This document shows positions 1-11,884 of a DNA stretch of 64,000 nt, in pieces. The notes beneath the pieces are model-generated. The model had not been told where the DNA came from, searched no databases, and saw only the letters and a list, made by a program, of their open reading frames with translations. The stretch comes from Acidobacteriaceae bacterium (lineage in GTDB: Bacteria; Acidobacteriota; Terriglobia; Terriglobales; Acidobacteriaceae): positions 95,179 through 159,178 of the forward strand of contig PLSM01000167.1 in the NCBI GenBank assembly GCA_003165075.1, written 5' to 3'. A program made the position numbers and the translations under genes. The stretch's first letter is position 1. Each line of letters opens with the position of its first letter.

Positions 1-2434
<2,434 letters not shown>

Positions 2435-2750
2435 GGAGTAATGCCTCCGTATGTAGAAGTTCGCAACGGCTATTCGCAGAGATGGATGGCAGTACGTGGG
2501 ACCGGCCCGGCTGAGGGAAAGAACGGTCAACGGACCAAGCCAGTGCAGCCATCCACACAGTTCGACTGCGCCTTGCGGCGGTACATCTTTCGTACTAACT
2601 AATATCGCCGCAAGTATACGCTTGCCTGTGCCCCTCGTCACAGGCCCTCGGATTGGCAGCGGGTTCTGGCCGTATTTCTGGGTGGGAAGATTCGCAAATT
2701 GAGATCCGGGCCTGCGCCAAAGTTGCAGCGCTGATACGCTGGCAGCGACT
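2435..2750. other. Intergenic region upstream of ppdK
   Basis: About 316 bp between the ppdK start and the end of the STAS gene, both on the minus strand. It should hold the ppdK promoter and leader. I see no convincing ORF, RNA gene or strong hairpin. Confidence 0.5.
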
Positions 2751-3104
2751 TCAAGCCGCGGGCCTTTCAAAACATGGGCCGGACTGTGAATCTTGAGCCG
2801 CATCACGAGACAGGAGAATGCGGTCAAGACCCACTAATGCAAGGATCTCGGCCACCCTGTGCGAGACATTGAAAACGGTGAGATTGTGGCCTGCACTTTG
2901 GGCGGCGCTGTAGAGCGAGATCAGGGCCGCGATGCCTGCGGCGTCAATACGTTCCACGCAGCCCAAATCGAGCGAGACGCTCTGGCGGTGCACCACGGGC
3001 ACCATCCGCTCAAGGAACGTCTGCTCCTGCCCGCGCACCAGTTCGTGCAGATCGCCGGGAAGCGTCATTGGTGTTTCGGTGGCTGTTGCAAATATGCCAG
3101 TCAT
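2751..3104 (-). CDS. STAS-domain protein (anti-sigma factor antagonist-like)
   Basis: A 117-residue single STAS domain of the SpoIIAA/RsbV type, normally the partner of an anti-sigma kinase. The core is SLDLGCVERIDAAGIAALISL, the usual beta-strand then D-x-x-G then helix arrangement. In classical antagonists the phosphorylated Ser follows the Asp (D-S-S-G). Here both Ser positions are Ala (D-A-A-G), so Ser phosphorylation at the normal site is not possible. The start is the ATG at 3104, because GGGAGG lies 7 nt upstream; the track's TTG at 3110 is too close to that site. No kinase or sigma factor gene lies beside it. It could instead be a structural STAS protein of the MlaB kind, but no Mla genes are visible. 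Confidence 0.8.
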   Translation of the reverse strand: MTGIFATATETPMTLPGDLHELVRGQEQTFLERMVPVVHRQSVSLDLGCVERIDAAGIAALISLYSAAQSAGHNLTVFNVSHRVAEILALVGLDRILLSRDAAQDSQSGPCFERPAA

Positions 3105-3355
3105 AATCAAACCTCCCTGGTACTCTTCATTGCGGCGTGTGCAGGCTTGGAGCTGCCCACTTAGGGCTTCAACTCACTGCCCTTTGAACCTGCACCTGGG
3201 CTGCCAAAGCAGATTCGGGGAAAAATGCTGAAACCACTACGGATACGAGCAATCCCAGCAAACTGATCGGCGGTTCCTTGTGTCCGGAATTGATCCCGGC
3301 GTCCGCAATCGAACAGGTTACAGTTAATTACGCAAAAGGGAGGCGTCCCGGTTCC

Positions 3356-4498
3356 ATGACTATTGGCGAGGCAAATCCGGCGTCCAACCTGACGGCGGAA
3401 ACGGCGCGCGCCCTGGCGAGGGAGGCGGGCTTTGCCGAGGCAGGGGTGGCGGCGCTACCTCATGCGGAGGAGGAACGAGACTCGTGGAGGTTTGCGGGGT
3501 GGGTGCAGGCAGGCCGCGCGGGGACAATGAAGTATTTGCAGCGGAGAGACGAGGCGGGACGGCTGGTGCGGTCGCGGGTAGGGGTTCCGTTTCCGTGGGC
3601 GCGTTCGGTGCTGGTGTGCTTTGCCGGTTACAACGTGTCGCAGCCGCTCTCAACCGATGCGGCCAGGGAGGACGCAGGCTGGATTGCGCGCTATGCGTGG
3701 TCGAGCAAGGTGGATGACGGCGGTGTGCGGCGGGCGAACGACTATCACAAGGTGCTGCTGAAACGGCTCAAAAACCTGGAGTCCCAGATACACGCACAAT
3801 GCGGCGATTTTGAAGCGCGCGCGTACGTGGACACCGGTCCAGTGGTGGAGCGGGCGCTGGCGACGGCCGCGGGGTCGGGCTGGACGGGCAAAAACACCTG
3901 CCTGATTCACCCGAAACTTGGTTCGTTCGGTTTTCTCGCGGTGCTTCTGACCTCGCTGGAAGTGCGGGAACAGACAGTGCCCACGTTGGTCCCCGACCGC
4001 TGCGGAAGCTGCCGGCGCTGCATCGAAGCCTGCCCCACCGGCGCATTGATCGCGCCCTACCAGATGGATGCGACGCGCTGCATCTCCTACCTGACCATCG
4101 AGCATCGGGGGCCGATTGCAGAGGATCTGATGGAGGGCATGGGGCGGCAGGTTTTTGGCTGCGACATCTGCCAGGATGTGTGCCCATGGAATTCGCCGCG
4201 GCGCACGCCGATCAGCATGGACCCCGAACTGGACGCGCGCGCAGAGCTGGTGAACCCCGCGCTGGAGTGGCTGGCGGAGATGGACGAAGGGGAGTTTGAG
4301 CGGACTTTCAATGGCTCGCCGGTGCGGCGGGCAGGGTTTCTGGGATTGCAAAGGAACGTGGCAGTGGCCATGGGCTCAAGCGGGCTGGTGAGGTTCATGC
4401 CGCAGCTACGCGCGTGGGCCACCGCCGCGGACGATGGATTGCGCACGGCGGCCTGCTGGGCACTGAACAAGTTGGCGAAGTTGAAAACTCCGGAATAA
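3356..4498 (+). CDS. queG: Epoxyqueuosine reductase QueG
   Basis: Cobalamin-dependent iron-sulfur enzyme for the last step of queuosine synthesis, reducing epoxyqueuosine to queuosine in the tRNA anticodon loop. The ferredoxin-like part shows both [4Fe-4S] signatures: CGSCRRCIEACP followed by a lone Cys in DATRCISYLT, and GCDICQDVCPWN. A helical HEAT-like tail ends the protein. The start at 3356 (MTIGEANPAS) has GGGAGG about 12 nt upstream and gives 380 residues, normal for the family; the track's start 26 codons earlier adds sequence without family resemblance. It faces the cold-shock gene tail to tail. Confidence 0.95.
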   Translation: MTIGEANPASNLTAETARALAREAGFAEAGVAALPHAEEERDSWRFAGWVQAGRAGTMKYLQRRDEAGRLVRSRVGVPFPWARSVLVCFAGYNVSQPLSTDAAREDAGWIARYAWSSKVDDGGVRRANDYHKVLLKRLKNLESQIHAQCGDFEARAYVDTGPVVERALATAAGSGWTGKNTCLIHPKLGSFGFLAVLLTSLEVREQTVPTLVPDRCGSCRRCIEACPTGALIAPYQMDATRCISYLTIEHRGPIAEDLMEGMGRQVFGCDICQDVCPWNSPRRTPISMDPELDARAELVNPALEWLAEMDEGEFERTFNGSPVRRAGFLGLQRNVAVAMGSSGLVRFMPQLRAWATAADDGLRTAACWALNKLAKLKTPE

Positions 4499-4500
4499 AG

Positions 4501-4515
4501 GCACTTACTAAGTGC
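4501..4515. repeat. 15-bp perfect palindrome after queG
   Basis: GCACTTACTAAGTGC lies two bases past the queG stop, in the short gap between queG and the convergent cold-shock gene. It has no T tract, so it is a weak terminator candidate at best. Confidence 0.35.
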
Positions 4516-4561
4516 ACAGGAAACAATAGCCAACGATGCGGAAGACAGCACTGGAACCGAG

Positions 4562-4771
4562 TTATACGACCCGCATTACATTGGCCGCATTCAGTCCCTT
4601 GGGACCTTGCTGGCACTCAAACTCGACAGCTTCGCCTTCGTTGAGAGTTTTATAGCCGCTTTCCTGTTGTATAGCTGAGAAGTGTACAAATACATCTTCT
4701 CCGCTTGACCGCTGGATGAAACCGTATCCCTTGGCTCCGTTGAACCACTTCACCACGCCTTGTTCCTTCAT
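4562..4771 (-). CDS. Cold-shock domain protein (CspA family)
   Basis: A 69-residue single cold-shock domain that binds single-stranded RNA or DNA as an RNA chaperone. RNP1 appears as KGYGFIQ and RNP2 as VFVHFSAI; the fold starts [14 protein letters not shown], as in CspA. The ATG at 4771 is the start, because AGGAG lies 7 nt before it; the GTG two codons earlier used by the track would sit almost on that site. About 600 bp without a gene lies upstream, so a long leader, common in cold-shock genes, is possible, but I see no conserved cold-box there. Confidence 0.96.
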   Translation of the reverse strand: MKEQGVVKWFNGAKGYGFIQRSSGEDVFVHFSAIQQESGYKTLNEGEAVEFECQQGPKGLNAANVMRVV

Positions 4772-5368
4772 GGGCACTCTCCTTGTTTTCTGGTTGGCAC
4801 AACGCCAGAGTTCTTTGCGCCGATCCTATCCTGCGATAACTACCGGGAAAGGATGGGGCAAATAACCTCAATCGAACCCAGAGACGCCGCGAGCCATCGA
4901 AGCGCCCGCGAAAGGAACGCCCAGATGGCCCAATGACCTATCTAAGTTGGAGTTGTGCTTCCTAAAAGCTAAGACATCCAATGCGAATGGCCTTCCACTA
5001 ACTCGAAGCGTCCGCTTCCGACGCGCCGTGCTCAAGTTATGGCAGGAAATGAATCAGGATGCAAGGAGAAAATGAGGCGGACCAGACGGATGCGGCGGTG
5101 GCACTCGGGCGCGTGCACGAGGATAAATATCGCATGCCAGCTTGAGGCGATGATGCCACGCGCGGCGACGGAGCACCAGTGAACGAAGGCCGAGGGCGCC
5201 TCAATTTGCGCAATAAAACCCAATGAGTGCGCCCCTCTGCTGAGTATTTACGTCACAGCGCGGAAAGGTCGGGAAGGACTATTCTAAAAGAAAGACCAAT
5301 TTATCGGGCGCGATACGTGTGTCTGTGCGGGGTAATATTCCGCACTCTTAAAATGAGGGAGTTCTAAC
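4772..5368. other. Intergenic region between csp and yihY
   Basis: About 600 bp between two divergent genes, holding both promoters. A 63-aa minus ORF at 5032..5223 has no recognisable features or ribosome site and is not called. No RNA gene or repeat was recognised. Confidence 0.45.
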
Positions 5369-6277
5369 TTGTCTGACGTCTCAGATCACGGTACCAATGA
5401 GGGAACAGAGGTCCACGTCACTGGAGTCGTCGATGCGGAGGAGCCTGCATCCAGGTCCAAGTGGTACCACTGGCGCAAAAACGGCACCGCGCTGGTGCGC
5501 TATCTGCTGGACAGCGAGGTGCATACCTACGCTTTCAGTGTGGCCGCCAACGCAATCATCTCGTTCATTCCATTTATTGTGCTGCTCTACACGCTGTCCC
5601 GGTCGGTTTTTCACTCCGACATGATGGTGAATGTGGTGGGCAAGATGGTGCATTACTTTCTGCCCTCGAACCAAGACTGGGTCGCGGCCAGCCTGGCAGC
5701 AGCAGCGGCGCGACAAGGGGTGCAGTGGCTTTCACTGGTCATGATTCTCATCTCCTGCACGGGGATCTTTCTGCCCCTGGAGGTAGCGTTGAACCAGGCA
5801 TGGGGGGTGACCAAGAGCCGCAATTACCTGATGAACCAGCTGGTGGCGTTCGGGCTGGCGATCCTGATGGTGGGGCTCGCGATGGTGAGCATCCTGCTGA
5901 GCGCGTGGCAGCGGCAACTGCTGGGTTTCATCTTCTTTCACCACACCGACAACTTTGTGTTTGAGGGAATCAGTTACTTGTGGCTGGCGGCTTCAACCGG
6001 CGTGGCCTCGATTTTGTTTTTCTTTTCGATTTACTGGCTGCTGCCCAACCGCAGGATTCCGCCGCGCAATGTGCTGCGCTCTTCAATCGTGACTGGAGTG
6101 ATCTGGCTGTTGGCGAAGAATATCTACGTGGCGGTGCTGCCACATCTCGATCTGAAGGCGCTGTATGGGCCGTTTTATGTTTCTGTAGGCTTGCTTTTCT
6201 GGGCCTATGTTTCGGGGCTGATTCTGTTTGCAGGGGCGCAGTTCAGCGTGGCGCGATTTGGGAACGGGAAGAGTTAG
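5369..6277 (+). CDS. YihY/virulence factor BrkB family membrane protein
   Basis: A 302-residue inner-membrane protein with about six hydrophobic segments, typical of the YihY/BrkB family, whose exact function is not established despite the old ribonuclease BN label. After a 45-residue hydrophilic N-terminus comes the family pattern around YAFSVAANAIISFIPFIVLLY; the later LPNRRIPPRNVLRSSIVTGVIWLLAKNIY block is also family-typical. The start is TTG: GAGGGAG lies 7 nt upstream, and the next in-frame Met is far inside the conserved region. No operon partner. The stop is followed directly by the repeat-rich gap. Confidence 0.88.
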   Translation: MSDVSDHGTNEGTEVHVTGVVDAEEPASRSKWYHWRKNGTALVRYLLDSEVHTYAFSVAANAIISFIPFIVLLYTLSRSVFHSDMMVNVVGKMVHYFLPSNQDWVAASLAAAAARQGVQWLSLVMILISCTGIFLPLEVALNQAWGVTKSRNYLMNQLVAFGLAILMVGLAMVSILLSAWQRQLLGFIFFHHTDNFVFEGISYLWLAASTGVASILFFFSIYWLLPNRRIPPRNVLRSSIVTGVIWLLAKNIYVAVLPHLDLKALYGPFYVSVGLLFWAYVSGLILFAGAQFSVARFGNGKS

Positions 6278-6480
6278 GGCGTTTTCGGCTTGACTGTTTA
6301 CAGTCGAAATGGACCTCGGTGGCTACCTGTCCTTTCCGCAATAGATCACCCCACGGACGAAGACCTGTCCGCGGGGCCCCGAGAAAGCGCGGAAAGGACG
6401 GGACACCCATTTCTGCGCGGAGTTGAGATGGGGCAAGGCTGAGGGTGGTGCGATCCCATGTCTCAGAAGCGAGCATGGGC
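6278..6480. repeat. Composite palindromic intergenic element (copy A)
   Basis: Follows the yihY stop. It starts with a small hairpin (GACTGTTTACAGTC). It then has an 11-bp perfect stem, GTCCTTTCCGC (6329-6339) with GCGGAAAGGAC (6389-6399). Between those arms is a nested hairpin (CCCCACGGAC with GTCCGCGGGG). After a linker reading ACACCCATTTCTGCGC comes a further hairpin, CCCATG-CTC with GAG-CATGGG (6455-6479). The linker and the last hairpin match copy D near 53.4 kb. No coding potential seen. Confidence 0.75.
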
Positions 6481-6514
6481 CACCCGGCACAGGCTTTGCG
6501 CCGATACCCCCACT

Positions 6515-6628
6515 CCCCCCTATTCTGTAGTTAAATTCTTGATCTTAATGGACTTAGCGAATAGATGGTGCGCTAAATTCTTGAAAGCATTGGAGTTCTC
6601 CGCAGAATCTTCTCAGGAAAGGACTTAC
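6515..6628. repeat. Dispersed 114-bp intergenic repeat, copy 1
   Basis: Begins CCCCCCTATTCTGTA and ends CCGCAGAATCTTCTCAGG-AAAGGACTTAC. Both ends and much of the AT-rich middle (GCGCT-AAA-TTCTT, CATTGGA) match 45488..45600 in the same orientation. No ORF. Its function is unknown; a mobile non-autonomous element or a conserved intergenic signal are both possible. Confidence 0.75.
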
Positions 6629-6813
6629 TGTGTTTCCGTGGAGGAACCGTCTGCACCACCTTCATTTTCTCCAATTCAATTGTGCATGAAGACGAGGAAA
6701 TACTCTGCAAAGTTTTCTTCGAGTCGTGCGATTCATTGGGTGGGGCTGCCCAGTTCCGATGAGGGCGCGCTATGCAGGGGCGCCAGGGCTCTGACCGTTT
6801 GATTTCGTGCTTG

Positions 6814-6853
6814 CCCACCCTTGCGGCAAAAACAAATACGCCGCAAGGATGGG
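6814..6853. repeat. Intergenic hairpin repeat (copy B)
   Basis: CCCACCCTTGCGGC pairs with GCCGCAAGGATGGG over 14 positions with one mismatch, around a 12-nt loop. The following GCCACCCATAT resembles the sequence after copies A, C and D. It lies about 40 bp before the end of the minus-strand beta-propeller gene. Confidence 0.8.
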
Positions 6854-6895
6854 CCACCCATATAGTTCAACATCGTGAGGTCAGAGACTAGAGAT

Positions 6896-8104
6896 TTACT
6901 GCAGCTTGAATGATTTGACGGCGATGGCGTTGGGGGCGCGGCCGGCAGGGAGCATGGTGAAGAGCGGCAGCGTGAAGATCGAACGCGAGGCGGTGCGATA
7001 GACGGCCAGGTCGCCGGAACGTGTATCTACGATGAAGAGCAGGTGGCCGGCGGTTGAAAACGCCAGCGCCGAGGGGCCGTCTCCTACATGGATGGAACCG
7101 ACGCGCTTGCCATCGTCGATGGAGTAGACCGTTACCTCCTGCGAATGCTGATTGCCCACGTAGAGCGTTGAATTGTCGCTGGAGACAATGCCGCGTGCCG
7201 GGTTGTTGCCGATCATGAAGGTATCGCCGACTTCATTTGTCGTGGTGTAAACCTCTGAAACTGAGTCGGAGAGTGCGTTCGATACAAACACCTCGCCGCC
7301 ATCGGGCTTGAGAGCTAACTGCACCGGCGCGTGGCCCACATCGAGCAGCGATTCAAGGCGGTCGGGCTGGGAGGGGACAGTTTGTGGAGGCGCGGCCTGC
7401 GGCTGGCTCAACGCAATGACCATGACCTGGTGGCCGCCGGAGCAGGCGGCAAAGGCCTTGGACGAGTCAGGCAAGATCACGACATCGCCGGCGCCGGGAC
7501 ACCCTGCAAAGACCGCCCGCACCTGGCCGGTAGCCGGATCGATCAGGCTGACGGAGTTGCCACCTTGATTGGCGACTGCGAGGGTTTTGCCGTCCGGAGA
7601 GAGGCGAAGCGCGACCGGTCCCTCGCCGGTGCCGATGACGGCAATCTCGCGACGGGTCTTGAGGTCGAGGACGGAGATGCTGTTGGAACCGGAATTGGCC
7701 ACGTAGGCTCGTGCGCCTGTGGCGTCGAGGGCCAGGGCGACCGGCTGCCTGCGGACGGGAATGGTGGTTACCACCCGGTTGTTTTCAGTATCGATGACGG
7801 AGACCGAGCCCTGCGGGCCCGGCTGTCCAACGGGAACGCCGGAGTTGACCACATACACTTCATTGCGCGTGGGGCTGGCGGCGACGGCAACGGGATTCTG
7901 GCCCACAGGCAGCTCGCGATCAAGACGGACATTGACTACGTCGTAGATGGAGACGGTAGCACTGCCGCCGTTGGTCACGTAGGCGTATTCGCGGTAGTTG
8001 GGCGGATATTGAGGGAAGTCGTGGGGGCGGCAACCGGCGAGCGGAAGAGCCAGAAGGACGATGGCCGCAAGACGAGCGACACGACAGTCTTGCTCGCCGC
8101 GCAT
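6896..8104 (-). CDS. YncE-like beta-propeller lipoprotein
   Basis: A 402-residue protein with an N-terminal lipoprotein signal (lipobox LPLAGC about 20 residues in), then repeated blades of the YncE/YVTN type. Phrases such as AYVTNGGSATVSIYD, VYVVNSG, AYVANSGSNSISVLD and LYVGNQHSQEVTVYS recur about every 40-45 residues, giving roughly seven blades. Such proteins sit outside the cytoplasm; their ligands are mostly unknown. The start at 8104 puts the signal peptide at the N-terminus, 4 bp after the aroF stop, with AAGG upstream. The track's earlier start lies inside aroF. It is therefore probably co-transcribed behind aroF, an odd pairing. No enzymatic residues recognised. Confidence 0.85.
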   Translation of the reverse strand: MRGEQDCRVARLAAIVLLALPLAGCRPHDFPQYPPNYREYAYVTNGGSATVSIYDVVNVRLDRELPVGQNPVAVAASPTRNEVYVVNSGVPVGQPGPQGSVSVIDTENNRVVTTIPVRRQPVALALDATGARAYVANSGSNSISVLDLKTRREIAVIGTGEGPVALRLSPDGKTLAVANQGGNSVSLIDPATGQVRAVFAGCPGAGDVVILPDSSKAFAACSGGHQVMVIALSQPQAAPPQTVPSQPDRLESLLDVGHAPVQLALKPDGGEVFVSNALSDSVSEVYTTTNEVGDTFMIGNNPARGIVSSDNSTLYVGNQHSQEVTVYSIDDGKRVGSIHVGDGPSALAFSTAGHLLFIVDTRSGDLAVYRTASRSIFTLPLFTMLPAGRAPNAIAVKSFKLQ

Positions 8105-8108
8105 CTGG

Positions 8109-9188
<1,080 letters not shown>

Positions 9189-9280
9189 CACTGGCCTCTC
9201 AATCCTCAAGTTTACGGCAATTGCAGGAACCCTGAGAGCGTAGGTTTCACGGCAGGGGGTTGGGGTTCAGCTTTGCAGGC

Positions 9281-9430
9281 CTACCGCGCATGATGCGTTC
9301 TGCGCGCTGCGGCGCGTTTTTCCGCGCGCCATTTGAGGCCCAGCCAGGCCAGGTAACCCAGTTGCAGCGTCCAGGTGACGATGTAGGCGGCGGTAACGAA
9401 TTGGTGATCGAGAATAGCTGCTGGATCCAT
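9281..9430 (-). CDS. ccmD: CcmD-like small membrane protein (haem exporter subunit)
   Basis: A 49-codon ORF not in the track, read from the ATG at 9430 with a CGAGGA ribosome site 5 nt upstream. The product has one hydrophobic segment (TAAYIVTWTLQLGYLAWLGL) followed by a basic tail (KWRAEKRAAARR), the standard CcmD shape. CcmD helps release haem-loaded CcmE from the CcmABC complex. It lies 36 bp downstream of ccmC on the same strand, the order found in most ccm clusters, which is the main support given how short and variable CcmD is. Confidence 0.82.
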   Translation of the reverse strand: MDPAAILDHQFVTAAYIVTWTLQLGYLAWLGLKWRAEKRAAARRTHHAR

Positions 9431-9466
9431 TTTTTCCTCGTTTTGGACTAGCCCAGTGGGGCGAGA

Positions 9467-10171
9467 TCAGGCGCTTTCCAGCGCTTCCTGTGCTTCCGCG
9501 GCGGCGTTCTGCTGGTGTTGGCGCTCGACATGGAAACGGATGGCGAGAATGAGCAAGCCCCAGGCCGCCCAGGCAAGCATGTTCCATAAAAAAGGATGCA
9601 CCATGACCTTGGCCATGCCGGAGCCCTCGCTGCCACCGAAGACGGGGGCGGGGTGCTGGGTGCGCCACCAGCGATTGGACATATAGACGATGGGCACGTC
9701 GAGGGCGCCGAAGATGCCCAGCGCGGCAGCCAGCGTCTGCACCTGGGGGCCGGCGGCATAACGGCGCAGGAGCAGGTAGCTGACGTAAATGAGCCACAGG
9801 ACCAGGGTGGTGGTGAGGCGTGCGTCCCATGTCCACCAGATGCCCCATGCGCGACGGCCCCAGATGGGACCGGTGATCAGCACCACGGTACAGAAGACGA
9901 CGCCGACTTCAGCACCGGCGAGGGCCCAGGCGTCGGAGATTTGCGCCCACTCCTCGCGGCTGCGCCGGAAGGACAGAAACCCGATGGAGCCGGCGAGCGA
10001 AATGGCGAAGAAGAGGAAGGCCACCGTGGCCGAGGGGACGTGGTAGAAGATGATGCGGTAGATCTCTCCCTGCATAGCGTCTTCAGGAGCGACGTAGATG
10101 GCCTGGTAAAAGCCCCAGACCATGAGAGCGAGGGTGACGGCGACGTAAAGGCCAATGGCGAACTTTTTCAT
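9467..10171 (-). CDS. ccmC: Haem exporter/handling protein CcmC
   Basis: A 234-residue inner-membrane protein with six hydrophobic segments that presents haem to CcmE in cytochrome c maturation. The tryptophan-rich periplasmic motif WGIWWTWDARLT is present, as are the two haem-ligand histidine contexts FYHVPSA and VHPFLWN. The start is MKKFAIGLY at 10171; the track extends upstream into the gap before the permease gene and is not supported. The C-terminal RQHQQNAAAEAQEALESA tail is hydrophilic. It works with CcmD next door, and with CcmE, CcmA and CcmB encoded about 11 kb away on the other strand. Confidence 0.95.
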   Translation of the reverse strand: MKKFAIGLYVAVTLALMVWGFYQAIYVAPEDAMQGEIYRIIFYHVPSATVAFLFFAISLAGSIGFLSFRRSREEWAQISDAWALAGAEVGVVFCTVVLITGPIWGRRAWGIWWTWDARLTTTLVLWLIYVSYLLLRRYAAGPQVQTLAAALGIFGALDVPIVYMSNRWWRTQHPAPVFGGSEGSGMAKVMVHPFLWNMLAWAAWGLLILAIRFHVERQHQQNAAAEAQEALESA

Positions 10172-10254
10172 GGCAGAACCTATATCGAGCTTTTCCAGTG
10201 TACGACGGCAGCGGAGAGGCGGTCTCCATCGGGCTGAGGATGGGTCGGCAGGCA

Positions 10255-10292
10255 GGAACAACAAGGCCCTCCGGCCTGAACCGAAAGGGCCC
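10255..10292 (-). terminator. Probable intrinsic terminator of the sugar permease gene
   Basis: Read on the minus strand, about 25 bp past the permease stop: GGCCCT pairs with AGGGCC around an inner CGG/CCG stem, followed by TTGTTGTT. It separates the permease from ccmC. Confidence 0.6.
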
Positions 10293-10317
10293 TGGAAGCG
10301 ATAGGCGGAGACTCGGG

Positions 10318-11631
10318 TTACGCCGTCGCGGTACGCGTCGGCTTGTGGCCCCACTGGCCGTAATAGGCCACGAAGAGATAGCAAATGATAGGCAAAATAA
10401 AGGCGCGCTGATAGCCAAACTGGACGGCGAGCAGGCCGAAGAGCGGGGGAATCACGGCTCCGCCGACGTTGCCGATGGTGATGACGCCGGAGCCCTTGCT
10501 GGTCATCGGCCCAAGCTCGGCGATGCCCAAGGCGAAGATGGTGGGATACATGATGGAGTTGGCCAGGCCGCATAGCACCAGGCACCAGATGGCGACTGTG
10601 CCGGTGGTGCTCATGGCGACCAGCAGCAGCACTACGCCGAAGACGCCCAGGCCAACCAGCAGCTTGTCTGCCTTGACCCACTTCATCACGACGGTGCCCG
10701 CGAAACGGCCCACCATAATGGCGAACATATAGAACGAGGCGAGGAGGGCTGCGATGGCTGTGTTGCTGAGCGGCCCGTGTATGCTGTTGATCAAATTTGC
10801 GAGGACTCCCAGGGACGAGCTGCTCACTCCCTGAGAGAAGAAGAACTGGATGGCGTTGGCGGCCAGGGCAATTTCAACCCCTACATAGAAGAAGATGCCT
10901 ACCATGCCCAGGACCGTGTGCTTGTAGCTCCAGATGCTGCGGCCCAGCAGCGCATCGCCGTCCTTGGCGGGACGGAATGAGCGGGTGGATGCGATGGCGG
11001 GCAGATTCATGAACATGACCGCAAAGCCGAGGATAAACAAGGCTGCGGCGATGGCGATATACGGCCCCTGCACGGTGTGCGCTCGAGCCGCCTTGTCAGT
11101 GACTTTGCTGAGATCGGTGAGGATGAAGAGGCCGACGACGATGGGCGCCATTGCGGAGCCGAGGGAGTTGAAGGCCTGGGCCAGGGTGAGCCGCGCCGGG
11201 GCACTGTGCTCCGGTCCGAGAATGGAGACGTAGGGGTTGGCGGAGGTCTGCAAGGCGCAGACACCGGTAGCCAGCACGAAGCTGGCAGTCAAAAAGACCG
11301 GGAAACTGACCATCCCCGCGGCGGGAACAAACAGGAGCGCACCGGCCACCATGATGAAGAGGGAGATGATCATGGTGCGCTTGTAGCCAACCTTCTCAAT
11401 CAATTTGGCCGAAGGCACTGAGAATACGAGGTAAGCGAAGAACCACGCCGATGTGACCAGATTGGACCATGCGTGATTCAGTTGGAAGATGTCTTCCAAC
11501 TCCTTGGCCAGGTTGCTGTTGAGGTTGGTGAGAAAACCGAAGATGCCGAACAGGGCGGTGACGATGATGAACGGGACAAGATAGCTGGGCGTGCTTGCCG
11601 TAGCCGCCGGTGGTGTGGATCGCGTTGCCAT
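10318..11631 (-). CDS. FucP/GluP-type sugar:proton MFS transporter
   Basis: A 437-residue, twelve-segment major facilitator close to L-fucose permease and glucose/galactose transporters. Recognisable pieces are FIIVTALFGIFGFLTNLNSNL in the first membrane segment and the family signature LQTSANPYVSILGPE. The substrate is probably a hexose or deoxyhexose but cannot be fixed from sequence. The start ATG is followed by a low-complexity leader (ATRSTPPAATAST). It is divergent from mtnA across about 250 bp and is followed by a terminator-like hairpin, so likely monocistronic. A GH95-like glycosidase (a family rich in fucosidases) lies 4 kb away, a possible functional link by inference only. Confidence 0.9.
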   Translation of the reverse strand: MATRSTPPAATASTPSYLVPFIIVTALFGIFGFLTNLNSNLAKELEDIFQLNHAWSNLVTSAWFFAYLVFSVPSAKLIEKVGYKRTMIISLFIMVAGALLFVPAAGMVSFPVFLTASFVLATGVCALQTSANPYVSILGPEHSAPARLTLAQAFNSLGSAMAPIVVGLFILTDLSKVTDKAARAHTVQGPYIAIAAALFILGFAVMFMNLPAIASTRSFRPAKDGDALLGRSIWSYKHTVLGMVGIFFYVGVEIALAANAIQFFFSQGVSSSSLGVLANLINSIHGPLSNTAIAALLASFYMFAIMVGRFAGTVVMKWVKADKLLVGLGVFGVVLLLVAMSTTGTVAIWCLVLCGLANSIMYPTIFALGIAELGPMTSKGSGVITIGNVGGAVIPPLFGLLAVQFGYQRAFILPIICYLFVAYYGQWGHKPTRTATA

Positions 11632-11884
11632 GAGAGATTTTCCCCACTTCCTTGAAGAAATCGCCTGGGTTGGGCAGTCTTGCCAAGGCGCGCTGGTCGG
11701 CGGCCCTGAAGCATGCGCGTCGCCGGCTCAAAAAAGCAGCAGAGCCAAGAGACCGCCCCCAATAAAAGCACCGAAACAACTCTACGCATGGAGATAACGG
11801 TACGTCCAGCGGCGGGTGAAAATGTTTTCATCCCTAGCTGGTCAAATCCCTGCCGCAATGCGGGGCAGTTTACACTGGAGTTGC

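Noticed and set aside
5032-5223. 63-aa minus ORF in the csp-yihY gap
   Set aside because: No ribosome site, no recognisable motif, isolated; likely chance.
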